A DNA stretch of 64,000 nt from Adiantum capillus-veneris (GCA_014529385.2 CM043969.1:19932946-19996945); one strand, 5' to 3'; positions 1-11,740 are shown, counted from the stretch's first letter. Made by a program: numbers and translations. Notes: a model not told the origin generated them from the sequence alone.

Positions 1-540
1 TATCCCAAATGGATACTAGGTTATCTATACCAAAAAGAGGAATAATTACAATGAACACATAGAAAACAAGATGAGGCTAGTATTAGATGCCAACATATAA
101 TGAGAAAATGTGAGTTTCCAACTTGGGAATATGTTAAAGCTTGGGATTAGGTTAGTAGCAATTTTGTGGTATATTCAAATTTGGAATGTAACATGCTAAC
201 TTAATTTGCACAAGCTTGGGGTGTGATGAATTGCAACTTGTGTGGTCCAAATAGACAAGCAAATCACAATTTCTGTTGGCGACAATCAACACCTAATAGG
301 TTGGTGTCATTTGCCATTTAGGCCAAGGGAGAAGATGCCTAATAAATTTTTTCAAGCGAATGTTGTTTTAATGCATGTGTCAATTAGGCCAAGGGAGAAG
401 ATGAGAGGAACACGATACTTTCCCAAGCTTGCATCAATAGGGACTGACTCAAGCTCAAAGACAGTATTCAAGCACCTTACAACCTTGAGGACACTATTTC
501 AAGCACTTTGTTCTCTAAACTACCACTCAAACAAACATAT
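1..540. other. unassigned repeat-like DNA
   Basis: No coding segment is recognised here. A 20-base block (TTAGGCCAAGGGAGAAGATG) occurs twice, at 318-337 and 384-403. The stretch around 470-515 (CAACCTTGAGGACACTAT) reappears inverted near 1945-1975, so both are probably pieces of one older repeat interrupted by the LINE copy that follows. Confidence 0.4.
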
Positions 541-544
541 TTTT

Positions 545-1470
545 TGTTTTATTTGTTTGGTTTTATTTTGCAAAACTCACAATGGTGAATAGATTATATT
601 GACAACACCAAAAAATTACAAATTCTTGCCATGCTCGTGTTGAGCCATGTCATCTCTAGGAGACCATAGATACATCGATCGCAACAAAGGGAGGGTCCTC
701 ACCCTTATGCATGTAAGTCGGTCAATGCATCACCAATGGCCCTATTCCATTCATCAATATTCTTTCGTTTTCTAATTGCAATAATCGCCCCCTTGCTTTG
801 TTGTATTATCTTTGTGAATCTGGCTGTTGCCATGGTGTTGGTGAATACACAACAATTCCTAGCATTCCAAACCTATTTGAAGTAATAATATCTAACAATT
901 TGTGTTGCAATAAGCATCACATGGCTCTTGAAAACCTTCCCTCCTAGGAAAATATCGTTCTTTAAGAACCCTATTTTTTGGGTCTTTTGAACCCATTTGC
1001 AAATCTTTCTCGCTAGGCTGCAGATACAAGGCATTCCTTAAAAAGGTGAGAGAGATCTTTGCTAGCCGTTCTGCATTGCAAGCATCAATTGGGGCCAATC
1101 CCCCTAGCCAGAGCCTTCACCCTAGTCAATAAGGCTCCCCACAATATCTTTCATAGAAAGACCTTCATATCATGCGGCCATTCTGGGAACGAGATGTTCT
1201 TGGCGACTGCCTCCCATCTTGATTCTTGCCAATTCATGCCCCACTGTTTGTTTAATGGAGAGAACCAATCCATCCAAGCCACGAGGATGTGGTATACTTC
1301 TTTGATTCGAGGCTTCAAGAAATATCTGTTCTTAGGCCTTTCCACTTGAGCTTAGACAAACAACTAGGTAGACACCAGCTATCAAGCCGTTCAAGGGCTC
1401 TGCTAATCAACAATCTTTCAGTCCCATTGTGGAGCACCATTTGGTATGTACTTTTCCAACAGCTGCTTTG
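545..1470 (-). mobile_element. LINE copy 1: 3' end with zf-RVT remnant (pseudogene)
   Basis: This is a 5'-truncated non-LTR retrotransposon on the minus strand. Reading from about 1440 down to 900, the translation contains a piece like NGTERLLISRALERL, then the zinc-binding region that follows plant LINE reverse transcriptases (zf-RVT), with DMKVFL at about 1150-1170 and a C-x-x-C / H-L-x-x-x-C pattern at about 1030-1090. Several stops interrupt it. The 3' end, at low coordinates, has an ACTCAC...GTGAAT stem at 575-590 followed by a T-rich strand (A-rich on the transcript). LINE copy 3 carries the same protein motifs in better condition. The exact 5' limit is uncertain. Confidence 0.7.
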
Positions 1471-2793
1471 TTTTCTAATAGTAAGAGAATTTGAGTTTTG
1501 TTATGTTTAGGGTTGTAACTTGTATAGCCTCAATTGAAAAGACATGTGCTACGGCGGTGTCACGCATTAGTCCTTGTTGGTAGGGAGTCAATTTAAGCAT
1601 AGCAAAAGTAGTTATGCCATCAAATAAAAGCACATGACAACGTGAGAGCGCCATGTGAGAGTAGCTCTTGCAAACTTGGAGAGAACGTTGGAAATGAGGA
1701 TGGAACATGCTAACAAATGAATTATCAAACACTTTATTGAATTACCAAACAAAACAAAAGGTTTATTGCTATGCTCAAAGCAATGGAACTTGAGATCCCA
1801 CCGGCAGCCACGAGCATAAAGCTAAAAGCTTAGTGAACAATAAAAACCTATAAAGATTGTATGGCAAAAAAGAAAAACCCCTAAAAAGCAAACACAGAGT
1901 ACAACTCAACAAGCTTTATCATGAGACACCAAAACAAGTGGGTAAGATGCTTGAATAGTGTCCTCAAGGTTGAGGTTTGAAACATCACTTTGTCTATCTT
2001 AGTCAATGCTGACTCGGTACTTGTGGCTAGAGTACAATTGTGCCGCTTGAAATCCAATAATTCCCCTTACTAGAAAGAGGAAAAGAAAACATTAGACCTA
2101 ATTTTTAAAGATTAGTGTAAAAACATGGAGAATATGCTCAAATTTTCAGCACCTCCTCTTTGAAGAAACACATAAAGAAATTGTTAGGAAAATGAATTTT
2201 CTCGAGCATTACTTGTTGCGATGCCAACCTGGGAAGAAATGTAGTGTGCATGTATGTCCTCTAGTTTGATAGAAAAACACAACACAACACAACACTATGT
2301 GAGCAAAAGAAAAGAAAAGTTGTAGTCTGCTTTTTTGGATAAAGCACCAAGCAAAAAGAAACCCTCCTAAACCACGAGAATTACCATCATGAGGTGAAGG
2401 CTACTTCCCCAAATGTCCTACAAAGTTATATACAAGTTGTATTTTGTGAGCTCTATGTCTATCCTTGTTGGTCACAATTGTTTTCTTCTTAAAGCACATG
2501 CATACCTTCTTTTCAAGTTTCGGTTGAAGGACATTTCTCAATTGTGGCAATTAGGCAAAATAGACGTTTGTAAGATCTTCAAGTAGGTAAGATCTTCTAA
2601 AATGGCAAGCTTGACTTCAAGTAGGTACGTATCACTCCAATAGTGACTTATGTTTGTATCTTAAAATTAAGCATAGGATGACTAGCCATGCCAACAACTT
2701 CATATCTTAGATGCCAAAAAATATTGAGATTAAGGCTCTTTTGAATACTCCAAATTTTATATTTTCACCAAAACATTTTATTATGTAATTAAA
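1471..2793. other. unassigned noncoding DNA between LINE copies
   Basis: No domain, LTR pair or TIR is recognised. A segment at 1925-1975 matches, in inverted orientation, sequence near 470-515. The rest is AT-rich without credible coding sequence. Confidence 0.4.
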
Positions 2794-3180
2794 TGTGTGC
2801 AAATGTTTTTTTCTTGGGCAAAACTCACAATGGTGAGTGTATTATATTAGTAAAATAAAAAAATCACAAATATAAGTCATGCTCGAGCCGAGCCATGACG
2901 TCATCCAACCAGGGCTCGAGAAACATTTTTTGTGGACCCGGCTTTGGAACCTTTTCACACACATATGAGCAGGCTAACTCAAAATTTGAGAGGGATAATC
3001 ACAATAGCAATCTCATATTATAACTTCATTTGAACCGGCTTGAGAACCTTCTTGCCCAAATTTGAGCCAACCGTTTTTCATTTTGAACAGGCTTTGGATA
3101 AAGCGAACCTATCTTTTCCCAAGCCCTGCACCCAACAATGTTGTGGGTGGCTCCTTGTCAGCCAACTGTGCGCAAATGTT
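2794..3180 (-). mobile_element. LINE copy 2: 3'-UTR-only insertion with 14-bp target duplication
   Basis: A short dead-on-arrival LINE insertion occupies 2808-3166 and is flanked by TGTGTGCAAATGTT (2794-2807) and TGTGCGCAAATGTT (3167-3180), a 14-bp target-site duplication with one difference. The minus-strand copy ends in an A-rich tail directly preceded by the ACTCAC-AATG-GTGAGT stem (2823-2838) shared with copies 1 and 3. It contains only 3' untranslated sequence, including a GAGCCATGACGTCATC segment also found in degraded form in copy 1. The duplication and tail together show insertion by target-primed reverse transcription. Confidence 0.75.
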
Positions 3181-3226
3181 AACCAACATGCGTACTTGAG
3201 GTAGAAAGAGCACTTCTTCTTGAAAA

Positions 3227-5145
3227 AAGGTTTTTTTTATTGTTGTAAAACTCACAATTGTGAGTGATTGTATCAGATAACCACAAGAAAAATAAAATCA
3301 GCCTAAGCTCATACCGAGCCTTGAGGGGCAGAAGGTTACATCAGAACCTAGTAACGAACTATTATCGACCCTTTATCCATGAAGGCTCGATCGGATGGTG
3401 AGAGTCGCCCAAAGCAAGTCAGTCCTTTACCTAACACATAAATTATCTCCTTACTTTCATGTACAATCTCTGAGAAGCTAGCCACAGAGAGTTTGTTGCC
3501 AAATACACGCAATTCTTGGCCTTCCATATACTACTGAAGAAATAGTATCTGATAGTTTTAGTGCATATTAGAAGCGCAAGACTTATAAATTTTTTCCCAC
3601 CATGGCACATATACTTCTTAAAGTACCCTACCTTCCATATTCTTTGTACCCATTTGCAAATGTTCCTTGCAAGGCCTCTGATTGCCGAGCATTCTATGAG
3701 CAGGTGGGCAAGGTCTTCGCTAGCCAATCTGCACCTTGAACATCTATCAGACCCAATACCATGTGCCTGAATCTTAACACCTATGGGCAGAGCCCCCCTC
3801 AACACCTTCCACAGGAAGACCTTCATAAACTGAGGCCACTTTGGATTCCAAATTTTTTACTTAACCTCAAGCCATGGATCTTCTAATTATTGTACCTTCC
3901 ACTGTTTGTTGAAGGGCTGAACCAATCAGCGTCGTTCATTAATGCTTGATAGATGCCCTTGGTATGTGGTTTAAAGAAATGACTATCCTTCGGCCATTTT
4001 GAGGCTTTCCACTTAGAAGTAGAATCCCAAATCGGCATCAAAATATTGCCCAAGCTTTCAACAACTCTACTGACAAGTAGCTTCTCAGTGCCATTGAGTT
4101 GAAATTGGGCAGTCAGATGGTCAAAGAATTTCAAACACTTGATGTTTCCATCCCAGAAGTTGACCACAACCATTGGAGTCCTCTATTGTTCACCCTTCTT
4201 GGAATTTCTCTCCAATAAGGGTTCAGGATTATACCAATAGCTTTACATAGCCAAGGGGATCAGTGCGAGATGGAGTAATGGGAATATCTAGCTAATTCAC
4301 CCCATTCCAACACCCATGTTGCTCTATTACACTTTCGCACCAGCTCTCCCGTGATGCTGCCCATTTTCAAGCCAGACCACCTTGGGGCAAATAGTTTGTT
4401 GTGCACCTCGATCCATTTCCACTGACCACCTTTAGTTTGCAAATGAGACCTCAAATTTGGCACACAAGGCCTCAACATGTACAACAAGGTTGAGAATCCT
4501 GAGACCGCCTTGTAGCACCGATCGAGCGATAATGTCCCACTTAGCGCATTGCCATAGCAATGAGGCATTAGTGTTGTTCGTCCATAAGAATCTTTTAACA
4601 GGTTTCAAAAACTCCTTCCAGTTACATTTGGCTATTTTGAGTAGCGTCCTGGTGAAGGCAATATAAGGAATCATATACAAATTGATCACTTTGACCTGAC
4701 TCGGAAAGGGAAGCAACACATACTCCCACCTTCTCATTTTTTTATGGAACTTCTCCAAGACCCACTGGAACCTTTGCTTGTGAGTAAAATCCACCCCCAA
4801 GGGGACACCCAAGTGTCGAGATATCCTTCCTCTAGAACAATCTCCCCTGACTAGATTGATGGGTGAAATGAGTCATTTTTCGTAAGGGAGATTAGTCTAG
4901 GCTTCTCAATACTACACTTTGATCCCGAAGAAATAACAAATCTCTACACAATCTCAAGCGCTTTCCTTAGTACCTGAGGGAAGACTTTTAAGAAGAGGAG
5001 GGAGTCATCTGCAAACATCTTGGCCAAGAGCTGGTCATTGTTGATTAAAGATAGCCCTTGAATTTTTCCCTGTGTAGCAGTGGTTTCCAGCATCATTAGG
5101 ATCTAACCCAATGGCAAAGAGAAGAGGGGCCAGGGGATCCATTGT
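3227..5145 (-). pseudogene. LINE copy 3: reverse transcriptase C-terminal half plus zf-RVT
   Basis: This is the longest LINE copy, on the minus strand. From about 5140 downward the translation shows the RT block DPLAPLLFAIGLDP, the catalytic box KMFADDSLLFLK (about 5000), the thumb region at 4432-4812 (HKQRFQWVLEKFHKKMRRWE, GGLRILNL), a connector at 3883-4173 (LNGTEKLLVSRVVESLG) and the zf-RVT domain at 3443-3826 (FLWKVLRGALP, CSRC, HLLIEC). The endonuclease, ORF1 and N-terminal RT are absent, as expected after 5' truncation. Several frame breaks show it is dead. It ends at low coordinates with a perfect 16-base palindrome (3251-3266) and a poly(A) tail seen as T's at about 3231-3240. Confidence 0.85.
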
Positions 5146-5190
5146 TTATTAAACTTTTGTCTTCAAACAACCTTAAGAACATAACACATG

Positions 5191-5278
5191 CTATATCATA
5201 AAAGATGCACGACTAGGTAATTATAGAAATATGTCTATATCATAAAAGATGCACGACTAGGTAATTACAGAAATATGT
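5191..5278. repeat. 44-bp tandem duplication
   Basis: Two adjacent 44-bp units, 5191-5234 and 5235-5278, both beginning CTATATCATAAAAGATGCAC, differ at about one position. The duplication looks recent compared with the surrounding decayed sequence. Confidence 0.85.
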
Positions 5279-5498
5279 CTCTTGCTCCTACAATGCCAAA
5301 AATTGAAGCATCAGCCAAGTGCACATGGCCAAGCCTCCCACTAGAAAAGGTACTAAACCACTCGCGACATGGTGCAATGCAAAATAGTGCATCCTCATCT
5401 AGAAACCAACAGGAACAAATTCCACCTATGACAGATATGTAAGCATGAGGAATTCTAGAGGTAAACATGACATTGTTGTCACTAGCATACTGAGCCAC
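5265..5498 (-). pseudogene. Ty1/copia polyprotein fragment (protease region)
   Basis: The 77-codon minus-strand frame contains WFLDEDALFC-x4-REWFSTF followed by VHLADASIFGIVGARDI. This matches the stretch spanning the aspartic protease active site and downstream strand of Ty1/copia polyproteins, normally W-x-LDSGA-x-x-H...REWF...V-x-LG-x-x...V-x-G-I-G. The active-site DSG is replaced by DED, so it cannot be a working protease. The family assignment rests on REWFSTF and its spacing. The fragment may belong to a minus-strand copia element whose LTR and PBS lie at 25610-26020, with the 18-kb gypsy element inserted between. Confidence 0.55.
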
Positions 5499-6333
5499 CC
5501 CCTAGCATGTGTCAAAACCATCTGTGCATCTTGCATACATCGCTGTCGCTGCCTCACATGTCAAAATCAATGTAACCTGATTTGTCATGTGTAATCACAA
5601 TGCCAACAACACAAGTGTTGGCATGAGTCATCTTTGCAGACTCTGAAACATCACACACATCTGCTAAATGGATGTCAAGAAGCAAAAATCCATGTGTGCA
5701 TCAAAAGGTGTATGGCAAGATATCCTGGGAGAAATTTGGCAAAGTCTTCCTTGTAAATTGAGTAGAATCTCAAGCAAAATCTCAACCATAAACTGTATCA
5801 ATGATTCCAAGTGGAAGGTCACTTTGATCACTACAAAATCATAACCATGATCAATGCATATGTAGCTTGTATCTCAACGTAGCTCTACCAAAGAAACGTG
5901 TAGAACTTGTAACTCGTGTGACTTGCAATTAGAATATCCATCAGATCGGAAACAATACATAGCTTGTAAATTGTAGCCACAACGAGCGTACACTATAACT
6001 CAATCCTGCCATAGTGGATACAAAAACACTAATGTGTGTCTGAAAGTGACAGAAAAGCTGTTCAAGTGAGAGTCAAACTCGATCACTACCAATGTGAGAC
6101 TCACACTTGACCGCTAAAATATCAAAAAGTAGACTGTGAATACATAGACCCTATGGAAAGAACCTGAGAAAAATCAGATAGAAATTTTTCTATAATTTGA
6201 GAAAGATCTCAAACAATCTGACCAAAAATCGGCATGCATAAAACTTGTGGAGCCAACTAGGCTATGCGCATAAATAGAGATCAAATCTCTTATTCACAAT
6301 CTATCATACATCAGGTCAAATTGACCAAAACGC
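5499..6333. other. noncoding, possible copia leader or decayed gag
   Basis: No recognisable domain. The minus strand runs through many stops. Its position between the copia protease fragment and the gypsy insertion site makes it a candidate for the decayed 5' part of that copia element, continued at 24711-25610. Confidence 0.3.
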
Positions 6334-6543
6334 TCTCCTGTTACCACCAAGCGACCACCTTTTATGTAGCCATGGGCCGGGCTTGTCGGACCCGCTAGTA
6401 GTGTATTATGGTATTGTCCGGGCTTGTTGGTAAGGTAGGAATAGTTAAGAGTGATCGTCAATGAGAGGTGCACTCTAAAATTGGAACCTATAATGTTTGG
6501 GTAAGATTGGCTAAGTTTGGGCACCCAAATGTGAATGGGCAAG

Positions 6544-6555
6544 CCCATATAAAAG
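6544..6555 (+). promoter_or_regulatory. TATA box of the gypsy 5' LTR
   Basis: CCCATATAAAAG is the best TATA-box candidate in the LTR. The same position in the 3' LTR (about 24304) reads CCCATATGAAAG, a substitution that weakens the box. Transcription would be expected to start about 30 bases downstream, just before the GT/GA tract. Confidence 0.5.
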
Positions 6556-6649
6556 TCAATCTAAACCTAAAAAGGGCCATTCTCTCATTTGCGCAATGCA
6601 AGAAGAGTGCTCTTGCTCCATCTCCTTCTCCGTCTCCTTTGTGTACTAG

Positions 6650-6667
6650 TGTGTGTGTGTGTGTGTG

Positions 6668-6736
<69 letters not shown>
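6650..6736 (+). repeat. GT then GA microsatellite in LTR
   Basis: About ten GT units followed by about thirty-five GA units within the 5' LTR. The homologous site in the 3' LTR has a short GT tract, 27 G residues and a short GA tract. Confidence 0.95.
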
Positions 6737-6738
<2 letters not shown>

Positions 6739-6961
6739 ATTGTGGCGGCACGATGGTGGCGAGGCGGTTGAGCATGGTGCAACGGCGGCTCCCTCTTCTT
6801 TGCAGTGTAAGGAATCCTCCATGACAACAATCGTAGGAGTGACACACCATTGTCATCTTTGAGCTTACTAGTTTAGGCTAGTTGCATGCTTGGAGCCATC
6901 TGTGGCTCGCACACAGTGTTAGGCAAGTCCCTTGCTTTGATACGTGCAGCAGAAGCCCACA

Positions 6962-6985
6962 TTTTTGGCACCATTACTGGGGAAT
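6962..6985 (+). other. primer-binding site of the gypsy element
   Basis: Directly after the 5' LTR lies TTTTTGGCACCATTACTGGG. It resembles the TTTGGCGCCGTTGCCGGGGA sequence conserved at this position in many plant Ty3/gypsy elements of the Tat/Athila kind. The matching tRNA cannot be assigned with certainty by reading alone. Confidence 0.75.
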
Positions 6986-7918
6986 CACCCTGCACTAAGC
7001 TCAAGAGGCACTCTGTGCTTCTTTGTGAGTGTTTGTGTTAGGAAGGAAGAGGAAGAAGAAGAAGTTATTTTTTGCAAGTTTTTATTTCCTGCATAGTCTT
7101 TGTTTTTTGCCAATGTCTGCTTGCACATAATCTTTTGCATAGTTATTAGTTAGTTTGTTAGTAGTGAATGAGTAAGTAGATAAGACAATTAACTTGTGTT
7201 AGCTAGTGAATGAGTGAGCAGTTAACATAGTAAGTAGCTTCACTGCCAATTAGTAGTCAGCAAAGTAGTTAGCACAGTAGTTAAGCTTACTTAGCAGAGT
7301 AGTTAGTTGTAGAGGAGATAAAATTAGGTTAGTTAGGAGAGTAGGTAAAGGTTTAGTGTGTGTCTGGCCCAAAAAGGCCACTAAAACTGTGTGCGACCAT
7401 CCGCGGTATTGTTTATAAAAAAAAACGCTTGGGATATTTGGGACCAAAAAGAAATTCGGGAATTAAAGTAAAAATTTAATTATCCTAAAAGGAAGGGATC
7501 GGGATCATTCCCCAAGCCCAAGCCCAAGCCCAAGCCTAAGGCTCAATCCTCAATCTTATGATATACTACTTACACTACCTTATATATAAAGACTAGGATC
7601 TCAAGTGAAGGGAGGGCATGTGGGACAAGTTCCTCAAGTCCTCCACCATCCCCTTCACACTCACCCTTTGGACTTACTAATTCTAGTCCTCTCCCACTTA
7701 GGAAAAGATTAGTTTTAGGATTCCAAGGGCTGTACGTAACGGAATTGAGGGCTGTAAAGCGTGGAACATCCCTCTAGCCAAGATGCTTGTTTTGAACTAT
7801 TGCACGCCATATTCTATGGCTCGATTAAAAAAAGGGACCAAAAATACAAAAAATTGGGCTGTAAATACCTAAAAACCTAGGTGAGCGGCCTTCACGGGCA
7901 CCCACCAACACCTCTAGA
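6986..7918 (+). other. gypsy 5' leader, noncoding
   Basis: This untranslated leader between PBS and gag has no recognised domain. It contains a low-complexity stretch of AGTTAG-type units (about 7140-7340) and a CCCAAG repeat (7512-7540). Confidence 0.5.
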
Positions 7919-8553
7919 GTGTCGAGGTCACATGCACCTACCTCTGGTTGTGTGCTAGAGGACGAGCACATCGAGAGTGTCTCTATTTACGCGGGCACTC
8001 ATTATTTCTTTGCCTCTGGTTGTGTGCTAGAGGACGAGCACATCGAGAATGTCTCTATTTACGCGGGCACTCATTATTTCTTTGCCTTAGGCTCTAGGCC
8101 CTCAGCGGGAACCCAAGATAGTACCACTCAGGACCCACATATTGCGTATAGTGATTCTTCCTCTAACTACGACGTCATATAGGGTTACCTGATGCCTAAT
8201 CTCGATAGCTCAAGCCAAGACATGCATGCCATGGACCCACGGTCTGGGCCAAGCGTGCTTAGCCGCTTGAAGTTGTAAATGAGGGGGGTGGGGAAGTAAA
8301 TTCGCCATTCATGACCAACATAGACCCCATGCTCTCGGAGAGTGTGCATGAAAATACTCCATTCATTGCACCCCCTGACCCTTCAGAGCTATTCCCCTCC
8401 GAGGTTATATTACATGATGGTAGAAGGTTTGTCAAAGTGCAAGAGGTTGAGCAATACATCATTGCGGCTAGGGAAAAGGAAATTGAGAGCTCACGCAAGG
8501 CGGAGCAACAAAGAGAGTTAAAAGCAAAAGCCCTATGTCAATATCCTTGCTAG
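7919..8553 (+). pseudogene. gag N-terminal region, with in-frame 72-bp duplication
   Basis: Frames at 7919-8182 and 8311-8553 lie between leader and gag core and probably encode the Gag N-terminus. The first contains a 24-residue direct repeat (GCVLEDEHIESVSIYAG and GCVLEDEHIENVSIYAG) caused by a 72-bp tandem duplication at 7941-8012 and 8013-8084. The second ends in a charged, probably helical stretch (EVEQYIIAAREKEIESSRKA). Stops separate them. No family signature is visible, so the assignment rests on position. Confidence 0.45.
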
Positions 8554-8738
8554 GAGAGCAATCGAGTGCTTCTGAATTAGCGACCACTAAGGGTCAACCC
8601 ATAGAGAGCCACATTGCATCTAGCTCAAAGGACACCCCTAGCACCTCAATCCTAGAGGGAGCGTTTCCAAATCAGAACTAGGAGTACGAACTACAAACGA
8701 AAACTCTAACCGACCTATACACAGGTCACACCTATCAC

Positions 8739-9791
8739 GTGGGTTGGTTAGATGTCCTACAATTCACAACAGGTGCTACTAGTGTAGAGGATCAACAACA
8801 AAGAGTTTGTGAGGTCATCCCTAGGGTTATTGAGCTAGAGAGACAGACCAAGGGGATCCACATGCCTTCAATGGGTCTCATGAAATTCTTGCATACAGGG
8901 AAGGCTAAACAATCGACCTTATCGCAAATAGAGACTCCCTCAGTAAGTTCGATGGATCCTCCATATGTTGTTTCGCCAGGGGTCTCAGTGCAATCTGAGC
9001 CCACAAGTGAAAGCTTTACTTTTGCAAGTCTAGCTCATCTTTCCCTTGATGACACCATGGCTACCATGCCTACCCCAATGATGGGCATGCCAAGAAACAT
9101 GCCATGGACCTCATTTGTTAGTAAAGCACCGCTACATGGTATCTCAATGCCGACAACAGCCCCTACAAGTGTGTAATAATTGTATGCACCTATGGGTCCT
9201 CGTACTCTTGTAGTTCCTACCCCTCCCATTGTTTCAATAACCTATGCTCCACAACTACAACACCCAAGCTCTTATTTCAATGGGACCATACCGGCTAGCA
9301 TTAGCATGTCACATCCGACATCTGCTATGCCTAGGGCCACACATATGAACTTTGGGCCACCACATGGCACAACACCGTACCAAACATGAAACCCAAGGGC
9401 TTCCTATGTGCCAAGCCCAATGCCAATACCTAATCCACATGTAGTCTCTGGAGCGCCTTCACCCACGGTGCCTGCTCACTTAGGTGACCTGGAAACATTT
9501 GCTCAAGCTATCGATCGATCTATTGCTGAGAATATGCGTAACACGCCTGATAGAGAACCTAGAAGTAAGGCAGTACAAAGAGCCAATCTCACACAAAAAT
9601 TTAGTGGAGACGGGGCTGTGAGAAAGCATATCAAAGTGTTTGTACAAATATACAATTCCCCAGGAGAACACAATGACCTGGATAAGAGTAATTCTTTAAG
9701 CCTAACCTTAAGTGGGAAGGCAGGGGATTGGTATAGAATACTAAGGGTGAAAGGAAAAATGATTTACCCTACTCTTGGAGTCCGTTCTTGA
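8739..9791 (+). pseudogene. gag, central part with capsid-like segment
   Basis: Three consecutive frames (8739-9176, 9180-9389, 9408-9791) are broken only by single stops. The first two are rich in Pro, Met, Ser and Thr. The third has ETFAQAIDRSIAENMRN, then KFSGDGAVRKHIKVFVQIYN and LSLTLSGKAGDWYRIL, the pattern of the retrotransposon Gag capsid (F-x-G...F...L-x-G-x-A-x-x-W). Gag would package the element RNA in cytoplasmic particles. It continues into the zinc-knuckle frame at 9869. Confidence 0.7.
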
Positions 9792-9868
9792 AAGAATACA
9801 TACGAGAGCGAGTGCTTTGGGGTGTAGCCTCTCAGCTCTAGAAAGCCCAATGTGAGGAAGGAGAGTGA

Positions 9869-11050
9869 GTGATAGACTTTATTAGTCACTTAAAGCATTT
9901 GAATTCTCGTTGTAATCCAAATGAGTGCTTCAATAATAATCAATTGCTTGATAGATTCATTAGGGGATTACGACATGAGGATATCTACAATGGCCTAGCC
10001 ATTAGAGGTATCACCACTTGGGAAGCAGTCACCACCAATGCGATCCAATTGGACGATAATGTAATGATTCAAGGAGAAAGAGTGTTTGTTGAGCCTAAAT
10101 CTACTAGCTTGCAAGCATCGTGGCATCAACCAATGACCCTAAAGCCTATTGCTAAGGAGACAAAGATATCTGAGATAATTTTGGCAAATCTCACCATTCA
10201 AGAGAGTCTTAGAGACAATCGTGCTCCGCAAAACAATCATATGTATCCAAGAAGGGAACAACAATGGTGCTCAATATGCTATGGTCCACATAGTACCAGT
10301 AAATGCCCTACTTTCAAAGTAAAGTTCAATGGGAATTGCAATGACAGTGGGAGGTATGGTCATCAAGCTAAGTATTGCATAGGATTTAAGCGTGCGATGG
10401 CCAATAGACCAAGCTTAGCATGGATAGACACACCTCGAGTGCCTGCATTGATGCCGGCCCCACCTCTTGAACAAACATCACAACACATGGTCCCTAGGGC
10501 CCAAAATGTTGTTTAAGCAACAACCTTACCACCTCCAGTGCTAGGACCGCAACCACCACATCCGAGAATCACTTCTGTGAATCAAGTGGGTTGTGAGTGA
10601 TCTATTGCTTGTTTGGAAGGCTATGAGGAAGATATAGACCCTAATATTGCCTATGGGATTGATGCGCTTGAAGAAATTCCACAATACTACATGGAGGACT
10701 ATTGGGGACAAGTCAAACCTGTCTATCAAGTAGCTGCTCTTGCTGCAAGAGGCCAAAATATCAATTACACTGCCAAGAGACCACCTCTTTAATGCTATGA
10801 GTGTGGAGGTCCACATCGTGTGGCCGAGTGTCCTATTAGGCTACAAAAGAATGCTACACTAATGCAAACCAACCAAGCGAGCACGTCTACAATGCCGATA
10901 CGCATGTGTAATCGATGTGGCATAGATCGTTTGATTTCCCAATGTGTCAAAAATCCAAATGCGCCAAAGATCACGCCATTAAACTTGATTGAGGCTACCG
11001 AGGAGCCATCACAAAGTACATATGTGGTACTAGTAAACATACTCATATGA
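9869..11050 (+). pseudogene. gag C-terminal part with CCHC zinc knuckles
   Basis: The frame at 9869-10516 holds the end of the capsid domain (FISHLKHLNSRCN, LLDRFIRGL) and two zinc knuckles, CSICYGPHSTSKC (about 10267-10305) and CNDSGRYGHQAKYC (about 10336-10380). After a stop, CYECGGPHRVAEC at about 10795-10833 gives another knuckle, and MCNRCGIDRLISQC is a degraded one. Multiple CCHC knuckles bind genomic RNA in gypsy Gag proteins. Stop codons at about 10514 and 10791 show the reading frame is no longer intact. Confidence 0.8.
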
Positions 11051-11740
11051 TTGATGCTCCAAAAACAAAATTATATTCTTGAAGAAAGAGACACGGCATC
11101 AATTGCCCAATCTTAGAAGAAGAAGAAAACATGAAGAAAGAGATTGCAAAAAGAAACCATTCAGGGCCCAGTGGTACCCTAGATGACAATCTATCAAAGG
11201 GAGTAGAAGACACAAGTAGCGATTCATCTAGTGACTCTTCACTAGAGATCGACCGTAATAAAAAATTAGACAAGAAGAGTAAGAGATATAAGAGGTGATG
11301 ATATCGAAAAAATGTGCGTGCTAGAATACAGTAGAAGAAATCTACTGCAGAATGACTTAAGTATATAGGGGAATGTGATGCTCATCGGAAGTTGGTAGAT
11401 AACTGGGGTGAACACCTTCAAAGAGTTATGTGGTGTAGTCCACAACCCATTGACATCACACAAGTAGAGGCTATAGAGAAGCCAAGTTGAGCCATACTGT
11501 AAGGAGATGACAAAATCGAGAGTTAGCTCAACAACAAAAGGAATCGGAAGTGAAATCACAGTCCACAGAACAATAGAACCCACAGACTTACACCCTGCAC
11601 CTGAACATTTTAAATCCTACACCACAGAGGAACGTAAATTTTTATACAAAGGCTCAAAGAAAACCTATCGATGGAAGAAATGGAGTTTATGACAGTCCCA
11701 TGATAGTTAAGGAAATAGAGTTACCAGACCCAGGAGAAGA
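11051..11740 (+). other. decayed gag-pol junction, protease not recognised
   Basis: A Ser/Asp-rich acidic piece (DTSSDSSSDSSLEIDRNK) and many stops are seen. An aspartic protease would be expected here, but no D-S/T-G active site could be found. Confidence 0.4.

Larger units (their letters stand above)
6339..6961 (+). repeat. 5' LTR of the 18.4-kb gypsy element
   Basis: The LTR begins TGTTACCACCAAGCGACCAC and ends CAGAAGCCCACA, giving the canonical TG...CA ends. It is 623 bp. It contains a TATA-like CATATAAAAG near 6546-6555 and a GT then GA microsatellite at about 6650-6736. The copy at 24099-24705 matches throughout, except that the microsatellite is replaced by a long G run. Confidence 0.93.

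Noticed and set aside
242-592. 116-codon plus-strand frame at the left end
   Set aside because: Starts at GTG, has no domain, and overlaps a direct repeat and the LINE tail; unlikely to be a gene.
6585-6862. Open frames of RERERERE or SLSLSLSL residues (also near 24345, 27779, 31296, 52079)
   Set aside because: They are translations of GA/CT microsatellites in all frames and not proteins.
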